Below, piece after piece: positions 8,666-17,439 of a DNA stretch of 64,000 nt. Made by a program: the position numbers and the translations under genes. Positions within the stretch are counted from its first letter, which is position 1; the number at the start of each line of letters is the position of its first letter. The notes beneath the pieces are model-generated. The model was not told the origin of the DNA. It worked only from the letters and a program-made list of their open reading frames with translations, and ran no database searches. Location: positions 461,553 through 525,552 of the forward strand of contig CANKYO010000004.1 of NCBI GenBank assembly GCA_947488175.1. The letters run 5' to 3'. The stretch is from an uncultured Paracoccaceae bacterium. Lineage in GTDB: Bacteria; Pseudomonadota; Alphaproteobacteria; Rhodobacterales; Rhodobacteraceae.

Positions 8666-8707
8666 GTCCGACGTTTTGCCGACGCAAATCCGACGCAACG
8701 CCGACCG
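8666..8707 (+). repeat. Dispersed CCGACG-rich repeat, copy A
   Basis: Contains TCCGACGTTTTGCCGACGC followed by AATCCGACGCAACGCCGACC. A related block occurs in opposite orientation at 28981-29021. It is intergenic, between two genes with convergent ends (8637 and 8723). Confidence 0.5.
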
Positions 8708-8722
8708 CCATTTCAGGCCAAT

Positions 8723-8968
8723 TCAGCCCCCAACATAGACGCTGGTTTTGGGCCGGTAAAAGATCTTCTGATCATGCAGCCGGCCCAGCAACTCCTCGCC
8801 CTCGCGCTGGTCCTGTTCGATGACCTTGATCGATTCCAGATGGGCCGGGTTCTCTTCCGACAACGCCCGGCGCATCTTGCACAATTCGCGGCCACGGGCG
8901 CGCAAAGCCTCCTCGATCAGATCAACATCGGCAATGCTCAATTCGAACTGGCGGTTGTAGCGCGGCAT
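8723..8968 (-). CDS. Conserved small hypothetical protein
   Basis: An 81-residue, highly charged, probably helical protein (MPRYNRQFELSIADVDLIEE... EEELLGRLHDQKIFYRPKT). No domain is recognised. The ATG at 8968 fits a compact protein; an in-frame ATG at 9040 would add 24 residues of low-complexity sequence. The heptad-like acidic/basic spacing suggests a coiled coil. It stands alone between repeat copy A and a lipoprotein gene on the same strand. Confidence 0.55.
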   Translation of the reverse strand: MPRYNRQFELSIADVDLIEEALRARGRELCKMRRALSEENPAHLESIKVIEQDQREGEELLGRLHDQKIFYRPKTSVYVGG

Positions 8969-9070
8969 GTCATATCCCCAAGATGTGGGTTTCCCATCGG
9001 AAACATGCGTCGTATTTAACGCGCCAAACGTCGCAGTCAACGTATATCTGGGTATACCGCGCCTCAGTAA

Positions 9071-9652
9071 CTATTGACCGGCGTAAACGGCCCCCTGCAC
9101 GGCAATCGCCGCACCTCCGGCGGGGGTTGCCGTCCCGGACATGACGCCTGACACGTACTCAACATTTGCACCCGAAAAATTTCCGGCAAGTCCTGTGCTG
9201 ACAGCCAGGGCACCTGCGGCAAAGGTGACCGTTCCGTTTACTTCACCCGCAATGAAACTCCCAAGAACATCAACAATAACAGCATTTTCAATTGCGACAC
9301 TGCCGGCGGTCGCATTGCCTTCCAAATCGTAAAAGTTCTCAGCCCCGCCACCGACTGCGTTCGACATGAAATCAACGGTGACTTCAGCATCGCCGAGAAC
9401 ACCGTCATCACTGCCATCCATGAGAAGAAGCAGCATCGTACCATTATATGTCGCATCACCGGTGTCCGGAACCATATCTGACGGGGTGACACCTGCAGCC
9501 ACAACTTGGTCAATGAGATCTGTCTGCAGAGCTTCCAACTCCGCAAAGCCGACGCCCGTTCCGGTATCAACCGGATTGTCATCATTACCACTACCCATGC
9601 ACGCGCTTAATGTTCCCGCAAACAAAATGGGGAAAAGTCTGATAGAGGTCAT
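9071..9652 (-). CDS. Lipoprotein with Gly/Ala-rich beta C-terminus (possible surface lipoprotein)
   Basis: A 193-residue protein with a signal peptide ending in the lipobox LSAC (Cys ~18), so it is lipid-anchored. The mature part is acidic. Its C-terminal ~100 residues alternate short Gly-, Thr- and Val-rich strands (GEVNGTVTFAAGALAV, GTATPAGGAAIAVQG), reminiscent of the C-terminal barrel of transferrin-binding-type lipoproteins and other surface lipoproteins. A Slam-like outer-membrane protein is encoded 10 kb away (20160-21575), making it a candidate export partner. Both links are inference. Its start region is divergent from thrS. Confidence 0.55.
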   Translation of the reverse strand: MTSIRLFPILFAGTLSACMGSGNDDNPVDTGTGVGFAELEALQTDLIDQVVAAGVTPSDMVPDTGDATYNGTMLLLLMDGSDDGVLGDAEVTVDFMSNAVGGGAENFYDLEGNATAGSVAIENAVIVDVLGSFIAGEVNGTVTFAAGALAVSTGLAGNFSGANVEYVSGVMSGTATPAGGAAIAVQGAVYAGQ

Positions 9653-9847
9653 TCTGTTTCTCTTTTTGGCTAAATCGCCGTCTGCCATGCAGCCGCGATC
9701 GCCCCCACGGCATGACCCTGACATGGCAGTGTATACATTGTAAGTGCATGCTTGACAGTATCGTGCCGACGGGCGAAACCTCGCCACCAGACATAACCCG
9801 CAACCGGGCGTTCCGTGGGCGCCAAACTGACGAGGAGCTTAAGGCCG

Positions 9848-11842
9848 ATGGCCCAGATTTCCCTGACTTTTCCTGATGGTAACAGCCGATCTTATCAAGC
9901 CGGAGTCACTCCCGCTGATGTTGCCGCTGACATTTCATCCAGCCTGCGCAAGAAAGCGATTTCGGCCACAGTGAACGACCAGCATTGGGATCTGCAATGG
10001 CCCATCGAAGCGGATTCTGCCATTGCAATCAACACGATGAAGGACGAAGCGCCAGCGCTCGAACTGGTTCGTCATGATCTGGCGCATATCATGGCACGCG
10101 CGGTGCAGGAGATTTGGCCCGAAACGCAGGTCACAATCGGCCCCGTCATCGAAAACGGCTGGTACTACGATTTCGACCGCGAGGAACCTTTTGTCCCAGA
10201 AGACCTCGCCCTCATCGAAAAAAAGATGAAGGAAATCATCAACAAACGGGACGAGGTGCAGACCGAAATCTGGGATCGCGAGAAGGCGATCCAGTATTAC
10301 AATGACCGGGGCGAGCCCTATAAGGTCGAACTGATCGAAGCCATCCCGGGCGACGAACCCCTACGTATGTACTGGCACGGCGACTGGCAGGACCTGTGCA
10401 GAGGTCCTCACCTCCAACATACGGGTCAAGTCCCCGCCGACGCGTTCAAGCTGATGTCCATCGCCGGTGCCTATTGGCGCGGCGACTCGGACCGCCCCAT
10501 GCTGCAACGCATCTACGGTGCTGCCTTCCGCAACAAGGAAGACCTCAAGGCATATCTGCATCGGCTGGAGGAAGCGGCCAAGCGCGACCACCGCAAACTG
10601 GGCCGTGAAATGGACCTGTTCCACATGCAGGAGGAAGCGCCGGGCCAGATTTTCTGGCATCCGAATGGCTGGACGATCTACACCGAATTGCAGGACTTCA
10701 TCCGGCGTAAACAGCGAGCGGGTGGCTATGTTGAGGTCAACACACCGCAGGTTGTCGACCGTGTGCTATGGGAAAAATCCGGCCACTGGGAAAAATTCCA
10801 GGAATCCATGTTCATCGTGGAAGTGGATGAAAGCCGCACCGAAGAGGGCGACAATGCACAGAACTTTGATGAACGGGTCAATGACCCCAAACACACACGG
10901 GTCAATGCGCTCAAGCCCATGAATTGCCCGTGCCATGTGCAGATTTTCAATCAGGGGCTAAAATCCTATCGCGATCTGCCATTGCGCATGGCCGAATTCG
11001 GATCTTGTGCGCGCTATGAACCGTCAGGCGCGCTGCACGGGATCATGCGGGTGCGCGGGTTTACCCAAGATGACGGTCATATCTTCTGCCGAGAGGACCA
11101 GATCGAAAGCGAAACAGCAATCTATATCGACTTCCTGTCTTCAATTTATCACGACCTGGGCTTTGACAGCTTCAAGGTGAAGTTCTCCGACCGCCCGGAA
11201 AAGCGGGCCGGGACTGATGAGACATGGGACAAGGCCGAGGCAGCATTGCTGTCGGCGACACGCGCTGCGGGGATTGAGCCAGAGCTGAACCCCGGCGAAG
11301 GCGCGTTTTATGGCCCCAAACTAGAATTCGTGCTGACGGACGCGATTGGGCGGGATTGGCAATGCGGCACGCATCAGGTGGATTTTGTTCTGCCCGAGCG
11401 GCTGAATGCGGACTATATTGGCGAAGACGGCAACAAACACCGTCCCGTTATGCTGCACCGCGCCACGCTGGGATCATTTGAGCGGTTCATCGGCATCCTG
11501 ATCGAGGAACACGCGGGCAAACTCCCCTTCTGGCTCGCCCCGCGTCAGGTGGTTGTGGCCACGATTGTGTCCGACGCTGATGACTACGCGAAAGAAGTCG
11601 TCACGGCCTTGAAAGCAGCCGGTGTCCGGGCCGAGACGGATATCCGCAATGAAAAGATCAACTACAAAGTCCGGGAGCATTCCGTGGGCAAGGTGCCGAT
11701 CATTCTGGCGCTTGGCGCACGCGAGGTTGACGACAAGACGGTCACCGTACGCCGTCTGGGTGAAAACAAGACAAGTGTAACATCACTTGATGAAATTGTT
11801 GCAGAACTGGGCAAAGCGGCAACGCCACCTGATCTGCTGTAA
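9848..11842 (+). CDS. thrS: Threonyl-tRNA synthetase
   Basis: Charges tRNA-Thr in the cytosol. The 664 residues show the full class II ThrRS order. An N-terminal TGS domain (~1-65) is followed by the editing domain with HDLAH and CRGPH, then the catalytic core with the zinc-ligand Cys in [10 protein letters not shown], motif 2 [22 protein letters not shown], and motif 3 around [15 protein letters not shown]-terminal anticodon-binding domain ends the protein. The Cys-His context NCPCH, where E. coli has NCPGH, is common in this class as far as I recall. ATG 9848 has GAGGAG upstream; an in-frame start 11 codons earlier is not needed. Confidence 0.97.
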   Translation: MAQISLTFPDGNSRSYQAGVTPADVAADISSSLRKKAISATVNDQHWDLQWPIEADSAIAINTMKDEAPALELVRHDLAHIMARAVQEIWPETQVTIGPVIENGWYYDFDREEPFVPEDLALIEKKMKEIINKRDEVQTEIWDREKAIQYYNDRGEPYKVELIEAIPGDEPLRMYWHGDWQDLCRGPHLQHTGQVPADAFKLMSIAGAYWRGDSDRPMLQRIYGAAFRNKEDLKAYLHRLEEAAKRDHRKLGREMDLFHMQEEAPGQIFWHPNGWTIYTELQDFIRRKQRAGGYVEVNTPQVVDRVLWEKSGHWEKFQESMFIVEVDESRTEEGDNAQNFDERVNDPKHTRVNALKPMNCPCHVQIFNQGLKSYRDLPLRMAEFGSCARYEPSGALHGIMRVRGFTQDDGHIFCREDQIESETAIYIDFLSSIYHDLGFDSFKVKFSDRPEKRAGTDETWDKAEAALLSATRAAGIEPELNPGEGAFYGPKLEFVLTDAIGRDWQCGTHQVDFVLPERLNADYIGEDGNKHRPVMLHRATLGSFERFIGILIEEHAGKLPFWLAPRQVVVATIVSDADDYAKEVVTALKAAGVRAETDIRNEKINYKVREHSVGKVPIILALGAREVDDKTVTVRRLGENKTSVTSLDEIVAELGKAATPPDLL

Positions 11843-11869
11843 CAATTCGAAACAGGTTATTGAAACAAA

Positions 11870-11905
11870 CCCGCCGGTTTCAAACCCGGCGGGCCCTTTG
11901 TTTTT
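11870..11905 (+). terminator. Rho-independent terminator of thrS
   Basis: Arms CCCGCCGG (11870-11877) and CCGGCGGG (11886-11893), extendable by GTTT/AAAC pairing around the loop, then CCCTTTGTTTTT. It lies 27 bases after the thrS stop and separates it from the bufferin-type operon. Confidence 0.85.
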
Positions 11906-12075
11906 ATGACTATCGGTGGGCGACCGCCCGCCGCATCGCCTGTGCCCCTCACACGACCTCACGGAACCGCGATGCACGGGGCTGTGAATAGAAAACCGAT
12001 CTGGCATAAGGTTACTGTCTGGTCAGCACCGGTATGCGGTGACTGCATAACGAAATTCAACCGAAGGAAACCTCG

Positions 12076-12378
12076 ATGTCCAAAGCTTCAAAATCTCTCG
12101 TTCTGGCAAGCGCCGTTGCTACAGCGCTGACCGGTCTGGCCACCACGTCTGCCGCAGCGGGTGACGTGAAATGCTACGGCGTGTCGCTGGCTGGCGAAAA
12201 CGACTGTGCAGCTGGCCCCGGCACCACATGTGCCGGCACATCGACCATCGACTATCAGGGCAACGCCTGGACGCTTGTTCCCGAAGGCACCTGCGAAACA
12301 ATGGACCTGCCAGCCATGGCAGACGGCACACCACGCGAGGGCTCGCTCGAAGAGCTTGATCGCGATCTGCCTGCATAA
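12076..12378 (+). CDS. BufA1-type (DUF2282) bufferin RiPP precursor
   Basis: A 100-residue precursor. A Sec-type signal peptide covers ~1-28 ([20 protein letters not shown]), followed by the DUF2282 pattern with four cysteines at 33, 44, 52 and 73 ([26 protein letters not shown]) and the conserved [11 protein letters not shown]2282 proteins with adjacent DUF692 and DUF2063 genes are the bufferins, copper-buffering periplasmic peptides whose cysteines are oxidatively modified by the MNIO enzyme. Here the tail after Cys73 is ~27 residues and acidic, which appears longer than usual. AAGGAAA sits seven bases before the ATG. The next three genes complete the system. Confidence 0.88.
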   Translation: MSKASKSLVLASAVATALTGLATTSAAAGDVKCYGVSLAGENDCAAGPGTTCAGTSTIDYQGNAWTLVPEGTCETMDLPAMADGTPREGSLEELDRDLPA

Positions 12379-12390
12379 ATCGATCATGAT

Positions 12391-12425
12391 AGGGTAAGGT
12401 GGGGACCAACTCACTTTACCCTTTT
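12391..12425 (+). terminator. Hairpin/attenuator between precursor and MNIO genes
   Basis: AGGGTAAGGTG (12391-12401) pairs with CACTTTACCCT (12412-12422) with one mismatch, followed by TTT. It lies 12 bases after the precursor stop and ends 19 bases before the MNIO start. A leaky terminator or a 3'-stabilising hairpin here would yield more precursor than enzyme transcript. Confidence 0.65.
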
Positions 12426-12443
12426 ACCAAACGGGGCCAGACG

Positions 12444-13298
12444 ATGCTTGATTCCGCGCGACTTTCATCCCTCCCGCCCCGTCCCGGCGCTGGCTACAAG
12501 CCCCAGCATTATAGCGACATCATGGCCGATCCGGACCCTGTCGGCTGGCTTGAAATCCACGCAGAGAATTACATGGGCGACGGCGGTCGCCCGATTGCGC
12601 AACTGCGTCACCTTGCTGAACGTTTCCCCATCTCGGTCCACGGTGTCGGCCTGTCCATCGGGGGCGAGGGCGATCTGGACCCAGAACATCTGGCCCGGCT
12701 CAAGCATCTGGTCGGCTGGCTGAACCCCGCCAGCTTTTCCGAACATCTGGCCTGGTCGACCCATGACGCACATTTCTTCAACGACCTTCTGCCCTTGCCG
12801 TACAACCCAGCAACACTCCACAGGGTCGCGTCCCATATCGATCAGGTACAGGACGTGCTGGGTCGCCAAATGCTGCTGGAAAACCCGTCCAGCTACCTCG
12901 CCTTTGCCGACTCCACCATGTCAGAGACTGATTTCCTGCGCGAGCTTGTCACGCGCACTGGCTGTGGCCTGCTTTTGGACGTCAACAATGTCTTTGTCAG
13001 CGCAACCAACCTGAAAACGTCACCGAAAACCTATATCGATGACTTCCCGCTGGAAGCCGTTGGCGAAATCCACCTTGGTGGACATGATGAAGACGAAGAC
13101 GAAACCGGCGCGCCGCTCCTGATCGACAGCCATGGCAAGGCGGTGGTTGATCCTGTCTGGGCGCTGCTGGATTACACACTTGCCAAGTCCGGCCCCAAAC
13201 CGCTGTTGATCGAATGGGACAATGACGTACCGGCCTGGCCCGTTCTGGCAGATGAAACCCGCCGCGCCGGGCGCGCGCTCTCATTGGTGACAGCATGA
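12444..13298 (+). CDS. DUF692 multinuclear non-haem iron oxidative enzyme (BufB/MNIO)
   Basis: A 284-residue TIM-barrel enzyme expected to oxidise precursor cysteines using an iron cluster. Ligand-type motifs run in family order: LEIHAENY (~33-40), VHGVGLS (~70), SFSEHLAW (~105), [11 protein letters not shown] (~180), EIHLGGH (~215) and LIEWD (~262). The acidic-rich stretch HDEDEDETG follows the last His motif. ATG 12444 is taken because the family begins [13 protein letters not shown]...GAGYKPQHY. It overlaps the next gene by 4 bases (ATGA), consistent with an enzyme-partner pair made together. Confidence 0.92.
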   Translation: MLDSARLSSLPPRPGAGYKPQHYSDIMADPDPVGWLEIHAENYMGDGGRPIAQLRHLAERFPISVHGVGLSIGGEGDLDPEHLARLKHLVGWLNPASFSEHLAWSTHDAHFFNDLLPLPYNPATLHRVASHIDQVQDVLGRQMLLENPSSYLAFADSTMSETDFLRELVTRTGCGLLLDVNNVFVSATNLKTSPKTYIDDFPLEAVGEIHLGGHDEDEDETGAPLLIDSHGKAVVDPVWALLDYTLAKSGPKPLLIEWDNDVPAWPVLADETRRAGRALSLVTA

Positions 13299-14032
13299 CA
13301 GTCACGCAAGCCAATTTCACGGCTGCGATGTTGGACCCCAGCGCTGCCGTTCCCAAGGGGCTGCAAACGCCAAGCGGGGATATCGCCAGCAAACGCTTCA
13401 ACGTCTACCGCAACAACGTCGCCGTCAGCCTGTCAGACGCGCTGGAAACGGCTTTCCCGGTAATTCGTAGACTTGTCGGTGACACGTTTTTCCGCGCGAT
13501 GGCGGGCGTTTATCTGCGCCAGCATCCGCCAACATCGCCGCTGATGATGTTCTATGGTGAGGATATGCCAGCATTCCTTGCCGGGTTTGAACCGGCCAGA
13601 TCGTTGCCCTATCTACCCGACATCGCCCGTATCGAATTGGGCCTGCGCCGCGCCTATCACGCAGCGGACGCCAGACCGGCGGATGGGCAGGTTCTTGGCG
13701 CGCTGGCACCTGACGCGCTGATGAACACCCGGCTGCGCATCGCGCCTGCCGTGCAAACACTCACCTCTGACTTCCCCATCTACAGCATCTACCGCGCCAA
13801 TACTGCCGCCGATGCACCCAAACCCGTGATGCAGGCGGAGGCGGTGTTGATCACCCGTGCCGGGTTTGACCCCGATATTCACCTGATTAACGCCGCCGGT
13901 GCCACTTGTGTCACCGCGCTCGCCGACGGGCAGTCACTGGGCGTGGCCATCGACACCGCTGGCGAAACGCTCAACCTTGCTGGCGTCCTGAACCTGCTGC
14001 TGTCCCAAGGCGCTGTGACCGATATTTACTGA
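13295..14032 (+). CDS. DUF2063 partner protein (BufC/HvfC-like)
   Basis: A 245-residue protein whose first ~90 residues carry the DUF2063 pattern ([54 protein letters not shown]). In MNIO systems this partner is thought to bind the precursor and present it to the DUF692 enzyme. The C-terminal ~130 residues are less conserved. The start overlaps the MNIO stop as ATGA, indicating tight translational coupling. The overlap and fixed gene order give good support. Confidence 0.9.
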   Translation: MTVTQANFTAAMLDPSAAVPKGLQTPSGDIASKRFNVYRNNVAVSLSDALETAFPVIRRLVGDTFFRAMAGVYLRQHPPTSPLMMFYGEDMPAFLAGFEPARSLPYLPDIARIELGLRRAYHAADARPADGQVLGALAPDALMNTRLRIAPAVQTLTSDFPIYSIYRANTAADAPKPVMQAEAVLITRAGFDPDIHLINAAGATCVTALADGQSLGVAIDTAGETLNLAGVLNLLLSQGAVTDIY

Positions 14033-14046
14033 AAGGCCTCTCCCCT

Positions 14047-14601
14047 ATGAATATGATCGTTTCCCCGCTTGAGCCTATGACCGAACCGATGAACCGCGCC
14101 GGTGATCAGGTCCTGCCCCTGTTGGCACGCCTCGTCTTTGCGGGGGTACTGCTACAGTATTTCTGGAATTCGGGCCTGACCAAACTGGGAGCCGGGTTTT
14201 TCGGCTTTCTGACCCCGTCATCGGGGGCCTATGTCCAGATTTTCCCCAAAGCGATGGAGGCCGCGGGGTATGACACATCACAACTGGGCGTCTTTCACTG
14301 GGCCGTTGTGGTCGGCGGGACGGTGGCGGAATTCGTCCTGCCATTGCTGATCATTGTGGGTTTGCTGACGCGTTTGTCGGCGATCGGCATGATTGGCTTC
14401 ATCATCGTCCAGTCGCTGACAGACCTCTATGGCCACGGCGGAATCGAACACGAAGGCACACTTGGCGCATGGTTCGACCGGTTCTCTGACGCGCTGATCC
14501 TCGATCAGCGGGCATTCTGGGTGCTGTGCCTGCTGATCCTGGTGTTCAAGGGGCCAGGGCTGTTGTCGCTCGACCGGGCTATCTTCAAAAGTGCGCCTTA
14601 G
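14047..14601 (+). CDS. DoxX-family membrane protein of the bufferin operon
   Basis: A 184-residue inner-membrane protein with four to five hydrophobic helices and DoxX features (LARLVFAGVLLQYFWNSGLTKLG, then GGTVAEFVLPLLIIVGLLTRLSA). It has polar periplasmic-type loops. DoxX proteins commonly close MNIO/bufferin operons; a role in redox or quinone-linked maturation has been proposed for the family but is not shown. It begins 14 bases after the DUF2063 gene. The 3' end overlaps the convergent 14585-14953 gene by 17 bases. Confidence 0.85.
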   Translation: MNMIVSPLEPMTEPMNRAGDQVLPLLARLVFAGVLLQYFWNSGLTKLGAGFFGFLTPSSGAYVQIFPKAMEAAGYDTSQLGVFHWAVVVGGTVAEFVLPLLIIVGLLTRLSAIGMIGFIIVQSLTDLYGHGGIEHEGTLGAWFDRFSDALILDQRAFWVLCLLILVFKGPGLLSLDRAIFKSAP

Positions 14602-14953
14602 GCTCATCCGGCTGACCGGCGGCAATCGCCAGCAGACCACCCAGACCAGCAAAGCCGATGGGGAACATCGTGGCGACATTGAATCCAAAGGCGGCATAGA
14701 AACAGGCCGCCGCCAGCACCATCAGGATACCGCCCCATAGCGCGCGGGCCTTTGCCATGGCCCCGCCTGCGATAGCCAAAAGCGGTGCCATAAAGCTGGC
14801 GAAACGGATGAAGCCGGGGTTTTCGAGCATGCCGAATAGCTCACCCACTTCGGCATGCTGCTCCGAAAACTCTGCGTAACCATAGCCGAACAGGCCCACG
14901 AAAATCCCCATGACGCCCGCGATCAGGCCCAATGTCATTGCCGCATTGCGCAT
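14585..14953 (-). CDS. Small hypothetical membrane protein
   Basis: A 122-residue protein with four predicted hydrophobic segments (GLIAGVMGIFVGLFGYGYA, FMAPLLAIAGGAMA, GGILMVLAAACFYAAFG, IGFAGLGGLLAIAAG). No recognised domain. The short helices and central acidic loop resemble generic DUF4064-type small membrane proteins, but I do not assign it. The 17-base tail-to-tail overlap with the DoxX gene could produce antisense interference. Confidence 0.6.
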   Translation of the reverse strand: MRNAAMTLGLIAGVMGIFVGLFGYGYAEFSEQHAEVGELFGMLENPGFIRFASFMAPLLAIAGGAMAKARALWGGILMVLAAACFYAAFGFNVATMFPIGFAGLGGLLAIAAGQPDEPKAHF

Positions 14954-14997
14954 GCGTGTCTCCTTACTGCTCTGGATGATACTTATGCAGTGTCAGA

Positions 14998-15327
14998 TCA
15001 TTCGCCAAGGTATCGTGCCTGAACGTCAGGTTTCCAGCCGATCGTCCATTCACCGTCCATCTCGATCACCGGGCGTTTCATCAGCGTTGGATGGGCGGCC
15101 AGCAGGGCGGCCGGATCAGCACCCTTTTCATCATCCGACAGCCCGCGCCATGTCGTCGAGGCACGATTGATCGCCGTCTCGCCGAACGCAGCGATGATCG
15201 CACCGCGATCTTCTTCGCTCACACCGTCAGCGCGCACATCGATCACCTGTGGGTTGTGGCCCGCAGCTGCCAGCGATTTGAGCGCTTTGCGGCATGTGTC
15301 GCATGATTTCAGACCAAAGAAACGCAT
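14998..15327 (-). CDS. ArsC/Spx-family thioredoxin-fold protein
   Basis: A 109-residue protein with the ArsC/Spx pattern. The N-terminal redox motif is CDTCRKA (Cys 9 and 12); the middle has INRASTTWRGL, and KRPVIEMDGEWTIGWKP is the conserved cis-Pro/arginine region (RPV). It is closest to the YffB/MgsR-like reductase group, not to true arsenate reductases, since no ars genes are nearby. It starts at the ATG at 15327. Probably cytosolic; physiological substrate unknown. Confidence 0.75.
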   Translation of the reverse strand: MRFFGLKSCDTCRKALKSLAAAGHNPQVIDVRADGVSEEDRGAIIAAFGETAINRASTTWRGLSDDEKGADPAALLAAHPTLMKRPVIEMDGEWTIGWKPDVQARYLGE

Positions 15328-15501
15328 TTTGCCTGTCCTATGTGCAAGGGATTGCCGGTTCGCGGGGATGCGACGACTTGTCATTTGCCTTTTGGATAAA
15401 ACACTTAAGTGTAAAGGTACAAGGCCAAGGGAAGTCCGCTTTGTCGCGGGGCCCAAGTGCTGCCCTGCCCGCTACGGGCGCGACATGAAGGAGTGCTGAC
15501 A

Positions 15502-15711
15502 ATGCCGAGTGGCACTGTAAAGTGGTTCAATACAACGAAAGGTTATGGGTTCATCGCACCCGATGACGGTGGTGCGGACATTTTTGTGCATATCTCAGCG
15601 GTAGAACAATCCGGTCTGACAGGATTGGCTGATGATCAAAAAGTGACCTTTGAACTGGTAGAAGGTCGCGATGGACGCAAAATGGCCGGGAACCTGTCAG
15701 TGGGTGGTTGA
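15502..15711 (+). CDS. Cold-shock domain protein
   Basis: A 69-residue single-stranded nucleic-acid-binding OB-fold protein. RNP1 KGYGFIAP and RNP2 DIFVHIS are both present, preceded by the typical GTVKWFN start. GAAGGAG lies eight bases before the ATG. The ~170-base stretch upstream, including the start of the divergent ArsC/Spx-like gene, could hold a structured cold-shock leader, but I cannot define one. A hairpin terminator follows at 15747-15766. Confidence 0.93.
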   Translation: MPSGTVKWFNTTKGYGFIAPDDGGADIFVHISAVEQSGLTGLADDQKVTFELVEGRDGRKMAGNLSVGG

Positions 15712-15746
15712 TCCACTGGAAAACCTTTGCGAAACCAGTTGGCGCT

Positions 15747-15766
15747 GAGCCCCTGTTTCAGGGCTC
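15747..15766. terminator. Hairpin after the cold-shock gene
   Basis: GAGCCCCTG and CAGGGCTC arms around TTT (one bulged C). It lies in the gap before the convergent small gene and overlaps that gene's stop codon. There is no clear T-tract, so it is probably shared by both converging transcripts. Confidence 0.5.
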
Positions 15767-15938
15767 AAGCTGCCAGTTTGTTTGAATCGCCAGACTTGCC
15801 CGACACAGCGCACGGGGCGTGACCGGTGCGGTTCTCCGCCTCTCGGGTCAACCGCTCCACCAGATCCATTTGGATCGGCAAAAAGGCGCGGCGGGTGGTG
15901 TCTTCGTCGGATGGTCCGTTTGTCTTCTTTGTCGTCAT
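15765..15938 (-). CDS. Possible small hypothetical protein
   Basis: A 57-residue frame from the ATG at 15938, preceded by GGGGATAG as a plausible ribosome site. The sequence is Lys/Glu/Arg-rich (MTTKKTNGPSDEDTTRRAF, then QMDLVERLTREAENRTG), compatible with a small soluble helix-forming protein. No family is recognised. A longer in-frame start at 16016 exists. Coding status is uncertain because of the short length and the absence of an operon context. Confidence 0.4.
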   Translation of the reverse strand: MTTKKTNGPSDEDTTRRAFLPIQMDLVERLTREAENRTGHAPCAVSGKSGDSNKLAA

Positions 15939-16016
15939 ATCTATCCCCAGTTCTTGATTTCTCAAAACGTTTGTACTGGAAACGCCCCCATCTGGATGAG
16001 GGGAACCTCGCGGCAC

Positions 16017-16352
16017 ATTTCCCCCAGTGACGTGGGGTCATGAACATAACAGGCCCGATTTTCACGCGATCTGCTGCGTGGCGCAGGCGGTAACAACTAC
16101 CGAAGGTTCTTGCTTACGTATGCAAGAACAACCTCAGGGTGCTCTCTAATACTTTACGAATCGTTAACTGTGACCCGGTGTCGTCGCGTCAGCTTTGGCG
16201 TTTGTCGCCAGCGGAGCGTGGTAGAAGCCACACGTGCGGGGGCAATATCCTCACCACAATCGGTACAATATCCGTAGTCCACCTGCGCGACCGTTGCTCA
16301 CCACCCCATCGGCAGCATTGAGAGCAGCAGGGCCGTAGCTCGCTAAAGCCGA
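16017..16352. other. Gene-free interval
   Basis: No convincing gene on either strand. The only structure noticed is the near-perfect palindrome at 16106-16129. A short frame at 16139-16321 has no ribosome site or recognisable content. Confidence 0.5.
16106..16129. promoter_or_regulatory. 24-base near-perfect palindrome
   Basis: GTTCTTGC-T-TACGTA-T-GCAAGAAC: 8-base arms around a palindromic TACGTA, with a single mismatched pair. It is isolated in a gene-free interval and lacks a T-tract, so an operator for a dimeric regulator is more likely than a terminator. It lies ~170 bases upstream of the 15938 start and ~220 beyond the 3' end of the 16353-17306 gene. The cognate regulator is unknown. 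Confidence 0.35.
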
Positions 16353-17306
16353 TCAGTATTTGCGCTGCGGCATCCGGCTGCGGACCATCTCGCGCAGGTC
16401 GTCAGGGTCCATCCGTTCCACCGGCGGGTTATAGGCCAGTTCGGCCTCATGCGCCTCGCGGCGGCGTTCATAGACCAGCACGGCACCTGCGCATTGCAGG
16501 CTGAACAGCCACAACAGATAGACGATAATAATGCCCGCCATGATCGCATCGATCGGGGCAAAACTATACGACCCGCCGGCATCTACCATGACCGAGAATT
16601 CCATGACCCGGGCCATGATAACCTCGCTCAGACCAAACTGGGTCGCGATGATAAAGGCTGCGGGGATGGCAAGAAAACCCAGCAGATAGATGATGATGAT
16701 CAGCAGAACGAGCGACAGAAACCCCGACCCGACTCCAGAAAACGGGGTGTGAGACTGACCATTCGGGTCACGCCCGGCGGCGCCACCAGCAACAGCTGGC
16801 AAAAGGGCCGCGCGCATCAGGACAAATATCAGGCTGGTGGCCAGAAACAGCCAGCCGCTGCCGGAAACACCACCATCAAGTGTAAGATCAGAAAACGGGT
16901 CGACGGCCCCAGCCGCCAATTCGGTCACCTCGGTGGCAGACCCTCCTCCGGAGAACAGCACCAGCAGCCCCGCCGCCCCGAACGTCACAATCAGCTTGGT
17001 CACAGCCTCGAACGCGCCATAGCCAAGAGAGGGCAGAAACAGGTTCACGTAAGAGCCGTCCACGGCCTCGCCTCGCGCTTGAAGGCCCAGCCGGGTGCCC
17101 ACCATCATCGGGATCATCGCCATCACGAATGTCATCGCGAGTATGATGCCGATGGTCAGCAAGGGTGAGATTAGAGCAGCGAAGATACCCCAGAAGACCG
17201 ACAGCAGGACGTAGAGGACCAGAAAGACCAGCAGAAACGGCAGCACGATCAGGAACCGCCAGAGGATGGAAAACGACAGAGGGAATGCGCGCAGAATAAT
17301 CATCAA
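16353..17306 (-). CDS. Multi-spanning membrane protein of unknown function
   Basis: A 317-residue protein with about seven hydrophobic segments. Three or four fall in the first 75 residues, one near 105, one near 165 and two between ~200 and 275. It ends in a charged tail (YERRREAHEAELAYN...MVRSRMPQRKY) that is probably cytosolic. A Gly/Ser-rich loop with GGGSATEVTE separates two hydrophobic blocks. No domain is recognised. It may start at the ATG at 17306 or the next codon. No operon partners; a repeat array lies immediately upstream. Confidence 0.6.
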   Translation of the reverse strand: MMIILRAFPLSFSILWRFLIVLPFLLVFLVLYVLLSVFWGIFAALISPLLTIGIILAMTFVMAMIPMMVGTRLGLQARGEAVDGSYVNLFLPSLGYGAFEAVTKLIVTFGAAGLLVLFSGGGSATEVTELAAGAVDPFSDLTLDGGVSGSGWLFLATSLIFVLMRAALLPAVAGGAAGRDPNGQSHTPFSGVGSGFLSLVLLIIIIYLLGFLAIPAAFIIATQFGLSEVIMARVMEFSVMVDAGGSYSFAPIDAIMAGIIIVYLLWLFSLQCAGAVLVYERRREAHEAELAYNPPVERMDPDDLREMVRSRMPQRKY

Positions 17307-17439
17307 TCATAGCCCGATTGTTTTGTTTTATCCGGCCATATGGGCCAATCCCGGCAAAAATGTGAACCGTTCATGTTCGGTTAATGGAATGTGGTGTCAT
17401 GCGTAGCCTACAGGCGGTGACAGCCTTGATCAGACACGG

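Noticed and set aside
11960..12060. ECF-type promoter upstream of the bufferin operon
   Set aside because: I looked for GTAAC/CGAA-type boxes but the candidates have wrong spacing, so no promoter is claimed.
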